Assembly: GCF_002090115.1 (NCBI RefSeq)
Contig: NZ_BBRK01000006.1
Location: 186,001-250,000, forward strand
Direction of reading: 5' to 3'
Length of the DNA stretch: 64,000 nucleotides
Source of the DNA: Demequina sp. NBRC 110054
GTDB taxonomy: Bacteria > Actinomycetota > Actinomycetes > Actinomycetales > Demequinaceae
Shown: positions 39,392-48,940 of the stretch, piece by piece
How the letters are laid out: every line of letters starts with the position of its first letter
Position numbering within the stretch: the first letter of the stretch is position 1
The notes under the pieces: model-generated
The model's input: only the letters and a program-made list of their open reading frames with translations
Databases searched by the model: none
Told to the model about the DNA's origin: nothing
Translations under genes and position numbers: made by a program

Positions 39392-40819
39392 TCACCAGGC
39401 GAACTCTTCGCGGTGGATCGCGTGGCTCGGCACTCCAGCCGCACGCGCGTCCGCCTCGACCTGAAGGCCCCACTGCACGGGGCCGCAGATGTACACATCG
39501 GTGTCCGACGGATCCTTGATCGCGCCGACGAGCGTCACGGGGTGGAGCGCGGTGCCCCACGTGGTGCCGCGGCGGCCCAGCAGCGCCGCGTAGCGCGCGC
39601 CGCGCACCATCGACAGCTGCTCGATCTCGTCGAGCAGCGGGATCTCCTCGCGCGAGCGACCGCGGACGATCACCGACACCGAGCCGTGCTCGGGCGCGTC
39701 CTCGAGCAGCGAGCGGATCGGGGACACCCCGATGCCCGCGCCGATGAGCATGAGGTCGCGGCCCGTGCGGGCCTCGTGGGTGAAGACCCCGAGCGGACCC
39801 TCGATCCAGGCGCTCGTGCCGACCTCGAGGTCGGCCAGTGCCGACGAGGCGTCGCCGAGCGGCTTCACCGTGATGCGGAGGGTCTCGCCGGGCGCGGCCG
39901 ACAGCGAGTAGGGGTGCATCTCGCGCAGATAGGCGAAGCGCCCGAACGCGATGTTGAGGAACTGGCCCGAGCGGGCGCCGATGTGGGACACCGCGTCGCC
40001 GCCGAGCGTGATCGTGACGGAGCCGTCGGTCTCGTGCGCCACGTCGGTCACCGTGAGGCGGTGGCGGCGGTTGACGACGATGGGCGAGATGATCCGTGAG
40101 TAGACGAACGCGGACACCGCGCCGGCCCACAGCACGAACCAGAACCACCATGCGGCACCGCCGTCGCGGAACGTCGAGCCCTGCAGGAACTGGTGAGGCA
40201 CGGCGGCGATGATCGCGACGTAGCTGAGCAGATGGATCGCGTGCCACTTGTGGTACGCGATCCGCGCCCTCGACGTCGCGAAGGACGTGAACAGGACGAC
40301 CAGGATCGCGGCGACCGAGACGACGGCCCACGCCATGAACCAGTCGTACGACCAGTAGTCGAACAGCTGCGAGACCGGGTTGGTCCCCGCGGTGTGGGAG
40401 TCGGCGGTCGAGACGACGGCGATGTGCAGGAGCATGACGACGAACGACGTCACGCCGTACTTGGTGTGCAGCGCGACGGCCTTGTCGTGGCCGATCACCC
40501 GGTCGATCCACGGGGCGCGCGACGCGAGCAGCAGCTGCATCAGCATCATCACCGCGGCGACGATGCCGAGCGCGCGGGCGATCATGCCGAGCCAGCCCCA
40601 GAAGCCCGAGTCGAGGAACGCGCCCGAGCCGATCATGAAGGCGATTCCGGTCACCGCGGTGAGCCATACGGCGGCCTCGAGCATGTCGGCGCGGAGGCTG
40701 CGGCGGCGGGCCACGGCCTCGGTCGGGGTGCCCACTTCGCGCGCCAGCGCGCCCGCGTCGCGCCGGATCGGCAGCGGTGCGGGCCGATGGTCGCCCGGCG
40801 GCGTCTCGATGATGGTCAT
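39392..40819 (-). CDS. Ferric-reductase-like transmembrane flavocytochrome (module A)
   Basis: This 475-residue protein has a six-helix ferric-reductase-like membrane domain (about 50-250) with haem-ligand histidines in ALHTKYGVTSFVVMLLHIAV and YHKWHAIHLLSYVAIIAAVP, then a cytoplasmic FAD domain (HPYSLSAAPGETLRITVK) and a NAD(P)H domain (LIGAGIGVSPIRSLLED, YICGPVQWG). It should move electrons from NAD(P)H through FAD and two haems to the outer face. Neighbouring FMN proteins are the likely acceptors. GGGGAGGAG precedes the ATG. Confidence 0.88.
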   Translation of the reverse strand: MTIIETPPGDHRPAPLPIRRDAGALAREVGTPTEAVARRRSLRADMLEAAVWLTAVTGIAFMIGSGAFLDSGFWGWLGMIARALGIVAAVMMLMQLLLASRAPWIDRVIGHDKAVALHTKYGVTSFVVMLLHIAVVSTADSHTAGTNPVSQLFDYWSYDWFMAWAVVSVAAILVVLFTSFATSRARIAYHKWHAIHLLSYVAIIAAVPHQFLQGSTFRDGGAAWWFWFVLWAGAVSAFVYSRIISPIVVNRRHRLTVTDVAHETDGSVTITLGGDAVSHIGARSGQFLNIAFGRFAYLREMHPYSLSAAPGETLRITVKPLGDASSALADLEVGTSAWIEGPLGVFTHEARTGRDLMLIGAGIGVSPIRSLLEDAPEHGSVSVIVRGRSREEIPLLDEIEQLSMVRGARYAALLGRRGTTWGTALHPVTLVGAIKDPSDTDVYICGPVQWGLQVEADARAAGVPSHAIHREEFAW

Positions 40820-40885
40820 GCGGGCTCCTCCCCGTCTCCATGCCGGGCTGTGCGTGCCCTGACATGAACGATGCTCCCGCTCGCA

Positions 40886-40903
40886 CCTGAGAACCGGCTC
40901 AGA
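40886..40903. promoter_or_regulatory. Operator-like inverted repeat upstream of module A
   Basis: On the minus strand TCTGAGCCGGTTCTCAGG lies 67 bp before the reductase ATG. It matches the palindrome before xerC (22332-22349) at 14 of 18 positions, including both CTGAG/CTCAG arms. The regulator is unknown. Confidence 0.4.
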
Positions 40904-40933
40904 GCAGGCGGGGAGGACGCCGGGGATCGGCCC

Positions 40934-41767
40934 TCAGTGCCACTGTCCTGACCACGCGGGTGTGGTCAGGGCGTCGTAGCCACCACCTGATCGTGCTCCT
41001 GTGACGGCGAGCGCGGCAACCTTCCGATCGGCCGCGAGCGCGAGTGCGTGAGGACCGCCCGCGGCGATGGCCGTCGCCCAGGCGTCGCACGCGACGAGAT
41101 CCGGGCCGATGACCGAGACCTGCAGGTAGTGCCTCGCGACGTCACCCGTCACGGGATCCCAGATGTGATCGTGGACCTGCGAGCCGCCCGAGGTCGCGAG
41201 AGCGCGACGCCGACCGCCGAGCGCCACCACCTCGACGGGACGCGTGCCCGCGGGGTCGCCCTGGACCCGGGGATCGGCGATCCCGACGTGCCACTCGCCC
41301 TCTCCCCCGACCACCACGTCGCCTGCGGCTCCGACGAGCCAGCCGTCCGCCGCGACGCTCTCGAGCGCGGGAAGCGCACGGGCGACCGCCCAGGCCTTGA
41401 CGATGCCGGTGGGATCGGGGGCGCCGGCAGGGTAGGCGACGGGCAGTCGGCGCGTGGCGCGCGGGGTGAGGCGCGCGTCGAAAGCGCCGTCGGTGGCGTC
41501 CCGCCAGCCCGCTGCCAGGGCGAGCACCTGCGCGATCTCGGCCGGCGCATCGTCCACGTCCAGGTCTCCCCTGGCGACGCGGCTCATGGGCGTCTCCGCG
41601 CGCCACATCGACAGCAGCGCGTCCGCCTCCCTCAGCGAGTCCTCGAAGTCTCCGATCACGCGGTCCGCCTCGGCGGGGTCGGCGACGTCGCGCAGCCGCA
41701 CCGTGAACGGCATCGCCATCGCATGGACGATGCGGGTGAGGGTCTCATGATCGTCCCCGTGGGGCAT
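40934..41767 (-). CDS. apbE: ApbE-family FMN transferase (module B), no signal peptide
   Basis: This 277-residue paralogue of the module A enzyme has AGWRDATDGAFDARLTP, APDPTGIVKAWAVARALPAL, LATSGGSQVHDHIWDPVTGD and the Mg-binding ACDAWATAIAAGG. It also lacks a signal peptide (MPHGDDHETLTRIVHAMAM). It starts five bases after the FMN-binding gene of module B, mirroring the order in module A. Confidence 0.85.
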   Translation of the reverse strand: MPHGDDHETLTRIVHAMAMPFTVRLRDVADPAEADRVIGDFEDSLREADALLSMWRAETPMSRVARGDLDVDDAPAEIAQVLALAAGWRDATDGAFDARLTPRATRRLPVAYPAGAPDPTGIVKAWAVARALPALESVAADGWLVGAAGDVVVGGEGEWHVGIADPRVQGDPAGTRPVEVVALGGRRRALATSGGSQVHDHIWDPVTGDVARHYLQVSVIGPDLVACDAWATAIAAGGPHALALAADRKVAALAVTGARSGGGYDALTTPAWSGQWH

Positions 41768-41772
41768 GGGGG

Positions 41773-42462
<690 letters not shown>

Positions 42463-42481
42463 GCCCGTCCGCCCTTCCTCG

Positions 42482-43840
42482 TCACCATGCGAACCTCTCT
42501 CGATGCACCGCCGCCCGTGGGACCCCGCAGGCCAGCGCGTCCGCCTCGACTGCGTCCGCCCATGCGAGCGGCCCGCAGATGAACACGTCTCGCCCGCCGA
42601 CGCCCTCGACGAGGTCCGCAAGGCCGCCTGGGGCGTCCCTCGGGGTCCAACTGTCGCCTCGCGGCCCGTGCAGGACGTGGAGCGAGGCTCCCGCGCGCTC
42701 GACCAGCTCCTCGACCTCGTCGAGCAGCGGCGAGTCCGCGGTGCCGCTCGCGCGCACGATCACGGTGCACGGCTCCGAGTCGTCGCATTCCTCGAGCATC
42801 GCGCGGATCGGCGTGATGCCGATGCCCGCGGCGACCAGCACGAGGCCGTGGCCCTGGCGCGCGGAGTGGGTGAAGATGCCGAGCGGCCCCTCGGCCGCCA
42901 CGCGCGTGCCGGGCGCGAGGCTCGCGAGCTGTCGGGTGAAGTCTCCTGAGGGACGCACCGTGAGTCGCAGCGAGGTGCTCGTGGGCTTGGCCGACAGCGA
43001 GAACGGGTGCGCCTCGCGCCAGCGGGCACTATCGAGAAAGCGCCACAGCATGAACTGGCCTGGCTTCGCGCCGAGCGCGTCCATGTCGCGCCCCGTCACG
43101 GTGATCGACACGGAGCCGTCCGGGAGCGGAGTGACCTCGGACACGCGCGGGTCGTGGCGCGCGAGCCGCCACAGCGGCACGGCGAAGCGGAACACGAGCA
43201 GCGACCCGAACGCGAACGTGTACAGCGCGAACCAGAACCACCACGCGGCTCCCCCGTCGCGGAACGTCGAGCCCTCGAGGAACTGGTGCGGCACCGCCCC
43301 CGCGATCCCGATGTACACGAGCAGGTGGACCACGTGCCAGCTCTCGTAGCGCAGCCTGCGTCGCACGATCGCGATCGACGTGGCGAGCACCGCGAAGAAG
43401 GCGGTGAGGGCGATCTGCGCCGCGGCGAGGTACCAGGCGCTCGTGAAGGTCGTCACCGCCTGGTCCAGCAGGCCGCGGCCGTCGTAGTAGGCGGACATCC
43501 CCGTGATGATCGACGCATGCATGAGCATGAGGACGATCGCCCACGTGCCGAGCCGCGTGTGCAGCGCGGTGGTCCGGTCATGCCCCACGGACTGCTCGAT
43601 GTACGGCGCGCGGGACACGAGCAGCACCTGCGCGAGCATCAGCACCGCGGCGACGATGCCGAGCGCGCGGCCGAGGGTGTACACGAGGTCGACAGGCGCG
43701 GCTATCTGAAGACCCCCGCTGCGCAGCATGAGGGCGACTCCGATCGCTGCGGCGACCCAGATGGCGGCCTCGAGCCCGTCCGGCCACCAGGTGCGTCGCG
43801 CGCTCGCGCGGACGCGTTCCCGCTCCACCGTCGTCGTCAT
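42482..43840 (-). CDS. Ferric-reductase-like transmembrane flavocytochrome (module B)
   Basis: This 452-residue paralogue of the module A reductase shares the whole layout: membrane domain with ALHTRLGTWAIVLMLMHASI and ESWHVVHLLVYIGIAGAVPH, FAD motif HPFSLSAKPTSTSLRL, NAD(P)H motif LVAAGIGITPIRAMLEE, FICGPLAWAD and the same ending REHFAW-like (HRERFAW). The shared segment EGSTFRDGGAAWWFWF is nearly identical in both. ATG at 43840 follows GGGGAGAAG. Confidence 0.88.
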   Translation of the reverse strand: MTTTVERERVRASARRTWWPDGLEAAIWVAAAIGVALMLRSGGLQIAAPVDLVYTLGRALGIVAAVLMLAQVLLVSRAPYIEQSVGHDRTTALHTRLGTWAIVLMLMHASIITGMSAYYDGRGLLDQAVTTFTSAWYLAAAQIALTAFFAVLATSIAIVRRRLRYESWHVVHLLVYIGIAGAVPHQFLEGSTFRDGGAAWWFWFALYTFAFGSLLVFRFAVPLWRLARHDPRVSEVTPLPDGSVSITVTGRDMDALGAKPGQFMLWRFLDSARWREAHPFSLSAKPTSTSLRLTVRPSGDFTRQLASLAPGTRVAAEGPLGIFTHSARQGHGLVLVAAGIGITPIRAMLEECDDSEPCTVIVRASGTADSPLLDEVEELVERAGASLHVLHGPRGDSWTPRDAPGGLADLVEGVGGRDVFICGPLAWADAVEADALACGVPRAAVHRERFAW

Positions 43841-43937
43841 CGTCTTCTCCCCGTCTCGCGCATCCACCACAGCCCCCACGGATGTCGTGTCAACTGTCCC
43901 TGGTATCGCGGTGTTCCCGCAACCTCTCCGGAATCGT

Positions 43938-43954
43938 CCTCAGCAATCCCTCAG
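43938..43954 (-). promoter_or_regulatory. CTGAGG direct repeats upstream of module B
   Basis: On the minus strand CTGAGG occurs twice, starts 11 bp apart (43938-43943 and 43949-43954), about 100 bp before the module B reductase. One-turn direct repeats are typical of OmpR-type response regulators. No such regulator is in the window. Confidence 0.4.
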
Positions 43955-44013
43955 ACTCGTGGCGACCACGGTCGGCACGACACACGACGCGGCCTCGCGG
44001 CGCTGACGACCTG

Positions 44014-45126
44014 CTACGGCGCGACCCGGACGCCGCGCAGCACCACGTGCGCGGGCGAGGCGAGGGCCCGGATGTCGTCGCGAGGATCCGAGTCGTACAC
44101 CACCAGGTCCGCGGACGCTCCCTCACCCAGGGACGGGACGCCGAGGAAGGCGCGCGCCTGCCAGGACGCGGCGGCGAGCACCTCGGGCGCGGGAATCCCG
44201 GCCTCGACGAGAGCGGCGGCCTCGTCGGGCAGCCGCCCGTGGCCGATCGTGCCGCCTGCGTCGGTGCCGAGCAGCAGCTGCATCCCTGCGGCGCGCATCG
44301 CCTGCACCTGCTCGTGCCGACGCTCATGCATGCGCGTCATGCGCGCCGAGTACTCGGGGAAGCGCTCCGCTCCCTGCGCCGCGTATCCGGGGAAGTTGTC
44401 GATCTGGAGCAGCGTCGGCACCGCGGGCACCCCGAGGTCGGCGGCCTGCGCCATCTGGTCGGTGGTCATCCCGGTGCCGTGCTCGAGGCAGTCGATCCCT
44501 CCGTCCAGGAGGGCGTCGATCGACTCGGTCGCGAACGTGTGCGCGGTGACGCGGGCTCCCTCGTCGTGGGCCGCCTTGATGCCCTCCTTGAGCACCTTCG
44601 CGGGCCACAGGGGCGTGAGGTCTCCGACCTCGCGGTCGATCCAGTCGGCGATGATCTTGACCCAGCCGTCGCCCTTGCGGGCCTCCTCCGCCATGACGCG
44701 GGGCAGGTCGTCGACCTCGATCTCGCGCGCGTAGTGGCGCAGATACCGCTTGGGGCGTGCGATGAAGCGGCCCGCGCGGATCAGGCGCGGCGTGTTGAGG
44801 ACACCTTGGAGGAACGACGTGTCCGAGGGCGAGCCGGCGTCGCGGATCAGCAGCGTGCCCGCGTCGCGGTTGAGATGCGCCTGCTTGAGGGACAGGTCGG
44901 GATCCACTGCTCCGCCGCTGTCGAGACCCACGTGGCAGTGGACGTCGACCAGTCCGGGTACGACGACGCCGTCCACGCGTGCGCCGACGCTGCGGCCCTC
45001 GGGTGGTGCGAAGGCCATCCGGCCGTCGACCACCCAAGCCTCTGGCCTGACATCGTCGTCCCCCACAAGCACCGGTCCGGCGAGGTGCAGCACGTCGGTC
45101 GGGGCCCCTGGGACGACGGTATCCAT
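44014..45126 (-). CDS. Metal-dependent amidohydrolase
   Basis: This 370-residue TIM-barrel hydrolase has the HxH metal site in VPGLVDVHCHVGLDSGG, later His residues in VTAHTFATESIDALLDGG and CLEHGTGMTTDQMA, and the catalytic Asp in LLLGTDAGGTIGHGRLPDE. It resembles imidazolonepropionase-like amidohydrolases; the substrate is unknown. It follows ffh by 4 bp, as in related genomes, so cotranscription is likely. Confidence 0.87.
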   Translation of the reverse strand: MDTVVPGAPTDVLHLAGPVLVGDDDVRPEAWVVDGRMAFAPPEGRSVGARVDGVVVPGLVDVHCHVGLDSGGAVDPDLSLKQAHLNRDAGTLLIRDAGSPSDTSFLQGVLNTPRLIRAGRFIARPKRYLRHYAREIEVDDLPRVMAEEARKGDGWVKIIADWIDREVGDLTPLWPAKVLKEGIKAAHDEGARVTAHTFATESIDALLDGGIDCLEHGTGMTTDQMAQAADLGVPAVPTLLQIDNFPGYAAQGAERFPEYSARMTRMHERRHEQVQAMRAAGMQLLLGTDAGGTIGHGRLPDEAAALVEAGIPAPEVLAAASWQARAFLGVPSLGEGASADLVVYDSDPRDDIRALASPAHVVLRGVRVAP

Positions 45127-45130
45127 GCGT

Positions 45131-46738
45131 CTACCTTCTCAGGTACTTGCCCAGATCCGCCTGAAGCTGCGCGGGGTCGATGTCCTCCTGCGGCGGCTGG
45201 GTGCCGAGCCCGAAGGCCGAGCCCGCGGGCGCGGCGGGCTTCTCGCCTGCCGCGCGTGCCCGCGCGGCCTGCTCCTGCTGGGCGCGCTTGGCGGGGTTGC
45301 CGGACTTGCCCTTGACCTTGCGCTGCGGCGCCTGCTTGCCCTTGGACTTCTTGCCGCCCGGCAGGCCGCCGAAGGCGCCCGGGCCGCCGCCCATGCCTGG
45401 CATGCCCGGCATGCCACCGCCCTGGGCCATCGCCTTCATCATCCGCTGCGCGTCCTCGAAGCGCTTGACGAGCGAGTTCACGTCCGCGACCGTCATGCCC
45501 GAACCCGCGGCGATGCGCGAGCGGCGTGAGCCGTTGAGGACCTTCGGGTTGTCACGCTCGAGCGGCGTCATGGACTGGATGATCGCCTCGGTGCGCACGA
45601 GCTCACGCTCGTCGAGGTTCTCGATCTGATCGCGCATCGCGCCCATGCCCGGCAGCATGCCGAGCATCTTCTTCATCGAGCCCATGTTCTTGAGCTGCTG
45701 CATCTGCGCGAGGAAGTCCGTGAAGGTGAAGTCCTCGCCGCGCTGCATCTTGCCAGCCATGCGCTCGGCCTCGGCCTGGTCGAACTTCTGCTCGGCCTGC
45801 TCGATCAGGGTGAGGATGTCACCCATGTCGAGGATGCGCGACGCCATGCGGTCGGGGTGGAAGACCTCGATGTCCTCGAGCTTCTCTCCGACGGAGGCGA
45901 ACATGATCGGGCGGCCCGTCACCTGGGCGACGGACAGCGCGGCACCACCGCGCGCGTCGCCATCGAGCTTCGACAGCACGACGCCGGTGAAGTCGACGCC
46001 CTCCTGGAAGGCCTGCGCGGTGGCCACGGCGTCCTGACCGATCATCGCGTCGATGACGAACAGGACCTCGTGCGGGTCGATCGCCTTGCGGATGTCGCCC
46101 GCCTGCTTCATGAGCTCGGCATCGACGCCCAGGCGTCCCGCGGTGTCGACGATCACGACGGTGTGCTGCTTGTCCTGCGCCTCCCTGAGGCCGCGGCGCG
46201 CGACCTCGACGGGGTCGCCGTGCGGGCGCTCGTCCTCGCGCGTGACTCCGGCCTCCGGGGCGAACACGGGCACGCCCGCGCGCTCACCGACGACCTTGAG
46301 CTGCGTGACGGCGTTCGGACGCTGGAGGTCGGCCGCGACCAGGATCGGGGTCTGGCCCTGCGACTTCAGGTGGTGCGCGAGCTTGCCCGCGAACGTGGTC
46401 TTGCCGGCACCCTGGAGACCCGCGAGCATGATGACCGTGGGGCCGTGCTTCGCGAGGGTGAGCGGGCGCTGCTCGCCGCCGAGGACAGCGATGAGCTCCT
46501 CGTGCACGATCTTGACGACCTGCTGGCCAGGGTTGAGCGCGCCCGAGACCTCGGCGCCCAGCGAGCGCTCACGGATGGCCGCGGTGAACGACCTGACGAC
46601 GGGCACGGCGACGTCGGCGTCGAGCAGGGCGCGGCGGATCTCGCGGATCGTGCCGTCGATGTCAGCCTCGGAGAGCCGTCCCTTGCCGCGGAGGCTCTTG
46701 AAGGTCTCAGCGAGGCGATCGGAGAGGTTGGCGAACAC
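45131..46738 (-). CDS. ffh: Signal recognition particle protein
   Basis: Ffh binds signal sequences and SRP RNA and delivers ribosomes to FtsY. The 535-residue product has the GTPase G1 GLQGAGKTTFAGKLAHHL, VIVDTAGRLGVDAELM, TGVVLSKLDGDARGGAALS and the M domain with NGSRRSRIAAGSGMTVADVN. After the M domain is a Met/Gly/Pro-rich and basic extension. It starts with GTG after GAAGGGA. Confidence 0.97.
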   Translation of the reverse strand: MFANLSDRLAETFKSLRGKGRLSEADIDGTIREIRRALLDADVAVPVVRSFTAAIRERSLGAEVSGALNPGQQVVKIVHEELIAVLGGEQRPLTLAKHGPTVIMLAGLQGAGKTTFAGKLAHHLKSQGQTPILVAADLQRPNAVTQLKVVGERAGVPVFAPEAGVTREDERPHGDPVEVARRGLREAQDKQHTVVIVDTAGRLGVDAELMKQAGDIRKAIDPHEVLFVIDAMIGQDAVATAQAFQEGVDFTGVVLSKLDGDARGGAALSVAQVTGRPIMFASVGEKLEDIEVFHPDRMASRILDMGDILTLIEQAEQKFDQAEAERMAGKMQRGEDFTFTDFLAQMQQLKNMGSMKKMLGMLPGMGAMRDQIENLDERELVRTEAIIQSMTPLERDNPKVLNGSRRSRIAAGSGMTVADVNSLVKRFEDAQRMMKAMAQGGGMPGMPGMGGGPGAFGGLPGGKKSKGKQAPQRKVKGKSGNPAKRAQQEQAARARAAGEKPAAPAGSAFGLGTQPPQEDIDPAQLQADLGKYLRR

Positions 46739-46770
46739 AGGTGTCCCTTCAGGCGTGTCTCAGGCGCACC

Positions 46771-46776
46771 AGCCTA
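46771..46776 (-). promoter_or_regulatory. -10 box upstream of ffh
   Basis: TAGGCT on the minus strand, about 32 nt before the ffh start, in the 51-bp gap after glnD. It gives ffh a promoter separate from the amt operon. Confidence 0.45.
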
Positions 46777-46789
46777 CCTGGCGCCCCGG

Positions 46790-48583
46790 CTACGCGCCGC
46801 CGACCTCGCCTCTGCCGACGGCGACGGCGCGCGCCCTCGTGTAGAGCGTGTTCACCAGCTGCTCGCGCCACTGGGTCCACGCCTTGGGGCCCGCGGCGCG
46901 CGCGTCGCACTCGGTGAGCGCGCGCAGGGTGTCGAGAAGCTCGACGCGATGCTCGACCGCGTCGAGCAGCCGCTCGATCGTGGCCGGATCCTCGGGGTCC
47001 TCGGTCGTGGCGAGGTTCGCGAGGGTGAGGTGCTGGCGGACGAGCAGCTCGACGTCATGAATGGTCTGCGGCGAGAGCCCGAGGCGACGGCCCATCTCGG
47101 GGATGAGCACTGCACCGTCGATCGAGTGGTCCGTGGCCCCTGGTCGCTTGCCGATGTCGTGGACCAGCAGCGCGAAGCGGAGCAGGTCGTGATCGATGTC
47201 GTACTTGCGCATCTTCGCGGCGAGGACGACGGACTCGACCATATGGCGGTCGACCGTGAAGCGGTGGATCGGGCTCCGCTGCGGACGGTTGCGGACCCCC
47301 TGCCATTCGGGCAGGCCCCGCACGATCAGGCCGGCGAGGTCGATGGCCTCCCAGACCGCGATCAGATGGGCCGAGCCGCGCAGCAGCTCGCGCAGGTGCT
47401 CGCGCGCCTCCTCGGGCCAGGGGTCGGGCAGCGCGGGGCAGCGCTGCAGGGTCGCGAGCAGCGTCGGCGTGATGGTGAGCCCTGTCGATGCCGCGGTGGC
47501 CGCGGCCCGCAGCGGCAGCAGCGCGTCGGAGGTCGCGTCGTAGCTGGGGGCGAGCGCGAGCTCGCCGTCCACATCGATGAGCCCCGTGGCGACCACCGTG
47601 TGGCGAGGCGCGCGGGCACGGCGTCGCGCGAGGAACGCGCGAGAGCCGACGCCGGAGCGCTCGAGCGAGCGGCGCGCGCCGCGCTCGGTCATGTCGAGCG
47701 CGTAGGAGATCTCTCGGCCCGCCTCGGCCAGCGACGCGAGCAGGTCGTCGGGGTCGTCGTGGCCCATGAGCGCGGCGACCTCGTCGGCGAGGTGTCGGCC
47801 CAGCACGTTCTGCGGGCGGCCGACCTCCATCTGGATGGCGTCGCGCACGTCCATCACGTGCGCGCCGGCCTCATCGACCGCACCGTGGGGCCGGTCGGTG
47901 AGCCACGTCGCCGACAGGCCCGTGAGGCTCACGAGGTCGCGCAGGCCTCCGCGGGCCTCCTTGAGGTTCGGCTCGATCAGGTAGGCCAGCTCGCCGTGCC
48001 GCTCGGCGCGCGCCTTCGACGCGGCGAACAGCTCGGGCAGGCGCTTGCGCGCCGCGGCGCGCCAATCCTGATAGATGAGGGACCGCGCGCGCTGCGCGAG
48101 CTCCTTGTCGCCCGCGACCGGCTTGAGGTCGAGCAGGCCGGAGGCCGCGGCGAGGTCCTTCGACGCGACCTGGCGCACCTCGGTGAGCGAGCGCGACGAG
48201 TAGTCGAGCTCGAGCCCCGCGTCCCAGATCGGGTACCAGAGCCGCTGCGCGAGCTCGGCGACCTCGTCGGACTTGAGCGTGCGGCCGTCGTGGATGAGCA
48301 CGACGTCGAGGTCCGAGTACGGTCCCGAGTCCCCCCGACCCAGCGACCCGACGGCCCCCAGCGCGATCCCCTCCGTCAGCCCGTCCGCGGCCTCGTCCCA
48401 GTGCGCCGAGAGGGCGGCGATGGTGAGGTCGGTCAGCGCCTGACGGCGGTACTTCCCGGGAGCTCCGTCCCGGTACAGCGTGTCAGCCAGCTCCCGCCTC
48501 AGACGCTTGAGGTCCCGCACCCCCTCGGGATGCGGGACCTCAGCGTCCGAGCCTTCACGGAACTGACCGTCCCGGCTCGGCAT
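46790..48583 (-). CDS. glnD: PII nucleotidyltransferase GlnD lacking the C-terminal ACT domains
   Basis: GlnD modifies PII according to nitrogen status (adenylylation in actinobacteria). The 597-residue product has the nucleotidyltransferase motif GSLGRGDSGPYSDLDVVL (about 78-95) and the HD hydrolase domain FTVDRHMVESVV with LLVHDIGKRPGATDHSIDGA. It stops after LTECDARAAGPKAWTQWRE and a short tail. The two ACT domains that sense glutamine in E. coli GlnD are missing, and only 51 bp separate it from ffh, so they are not present in another frame. Confidence 0.9.
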   Translation of the reverse strand: MPSRDGQFREGSDAEVPHPEGVRDLKRLRRELADTLYRDGAPGKYRRQALTDLTIAALSAHWDEAADGLTEGIALGAVGSLGRGDSGPYSDLDVVLIHDGRTLKSDEVAELAQRLWYPIWDAGLELDYSSRSLTEVRQVASKDLAAASGLLDLKPVAGDKELAQRARSLIYQDWRAAARKRLPELFAASKARAERHGELAYLIEPNLKEARGGLRDLVSLTGLSATWLTDRPHGAVDEAGAHVMDVRDAIQMEVGRPQNVLGRHLADEVAALMGHDDPDDLLASLAEAGREISYALDMTERGARRSLERSGVGSRAFLARRRARAPRHTVVATGLIDVDGELALAPSYDATSDALLPLRAAATAASTGLTITPTLLATLQRCPALPDPWPEEAREHLRELLRGSAHLIAVWEAIDLAGLIVRGLPEWQGVRNRPQRSPIHRFTVDRHMVESVVLAAKMRKYDIDHDLLRFALLVHDIGKRPGATDHSIDGAVLIPEMGRRLGLSPQTIHDVELLVRQHLTLANLATTEDPEDPATIERLLDAVEHRVELLDTLRALTECDARAAGPKAWTQWREQLVNTLYTRARAVAVGRGEVGGA

Positions 48584-48598
48584 ATGCGGTGTGGCTCC

Positions 48599-48940
<342 letters not shown>

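Noticed and set aside
43841..44013. A small gene between the module B reductase and the amidohydrolase
   Set aside because: No frame has a start with a ribosome site; the gap holds CTGAGG repeats and is better explained as promoter DNA.
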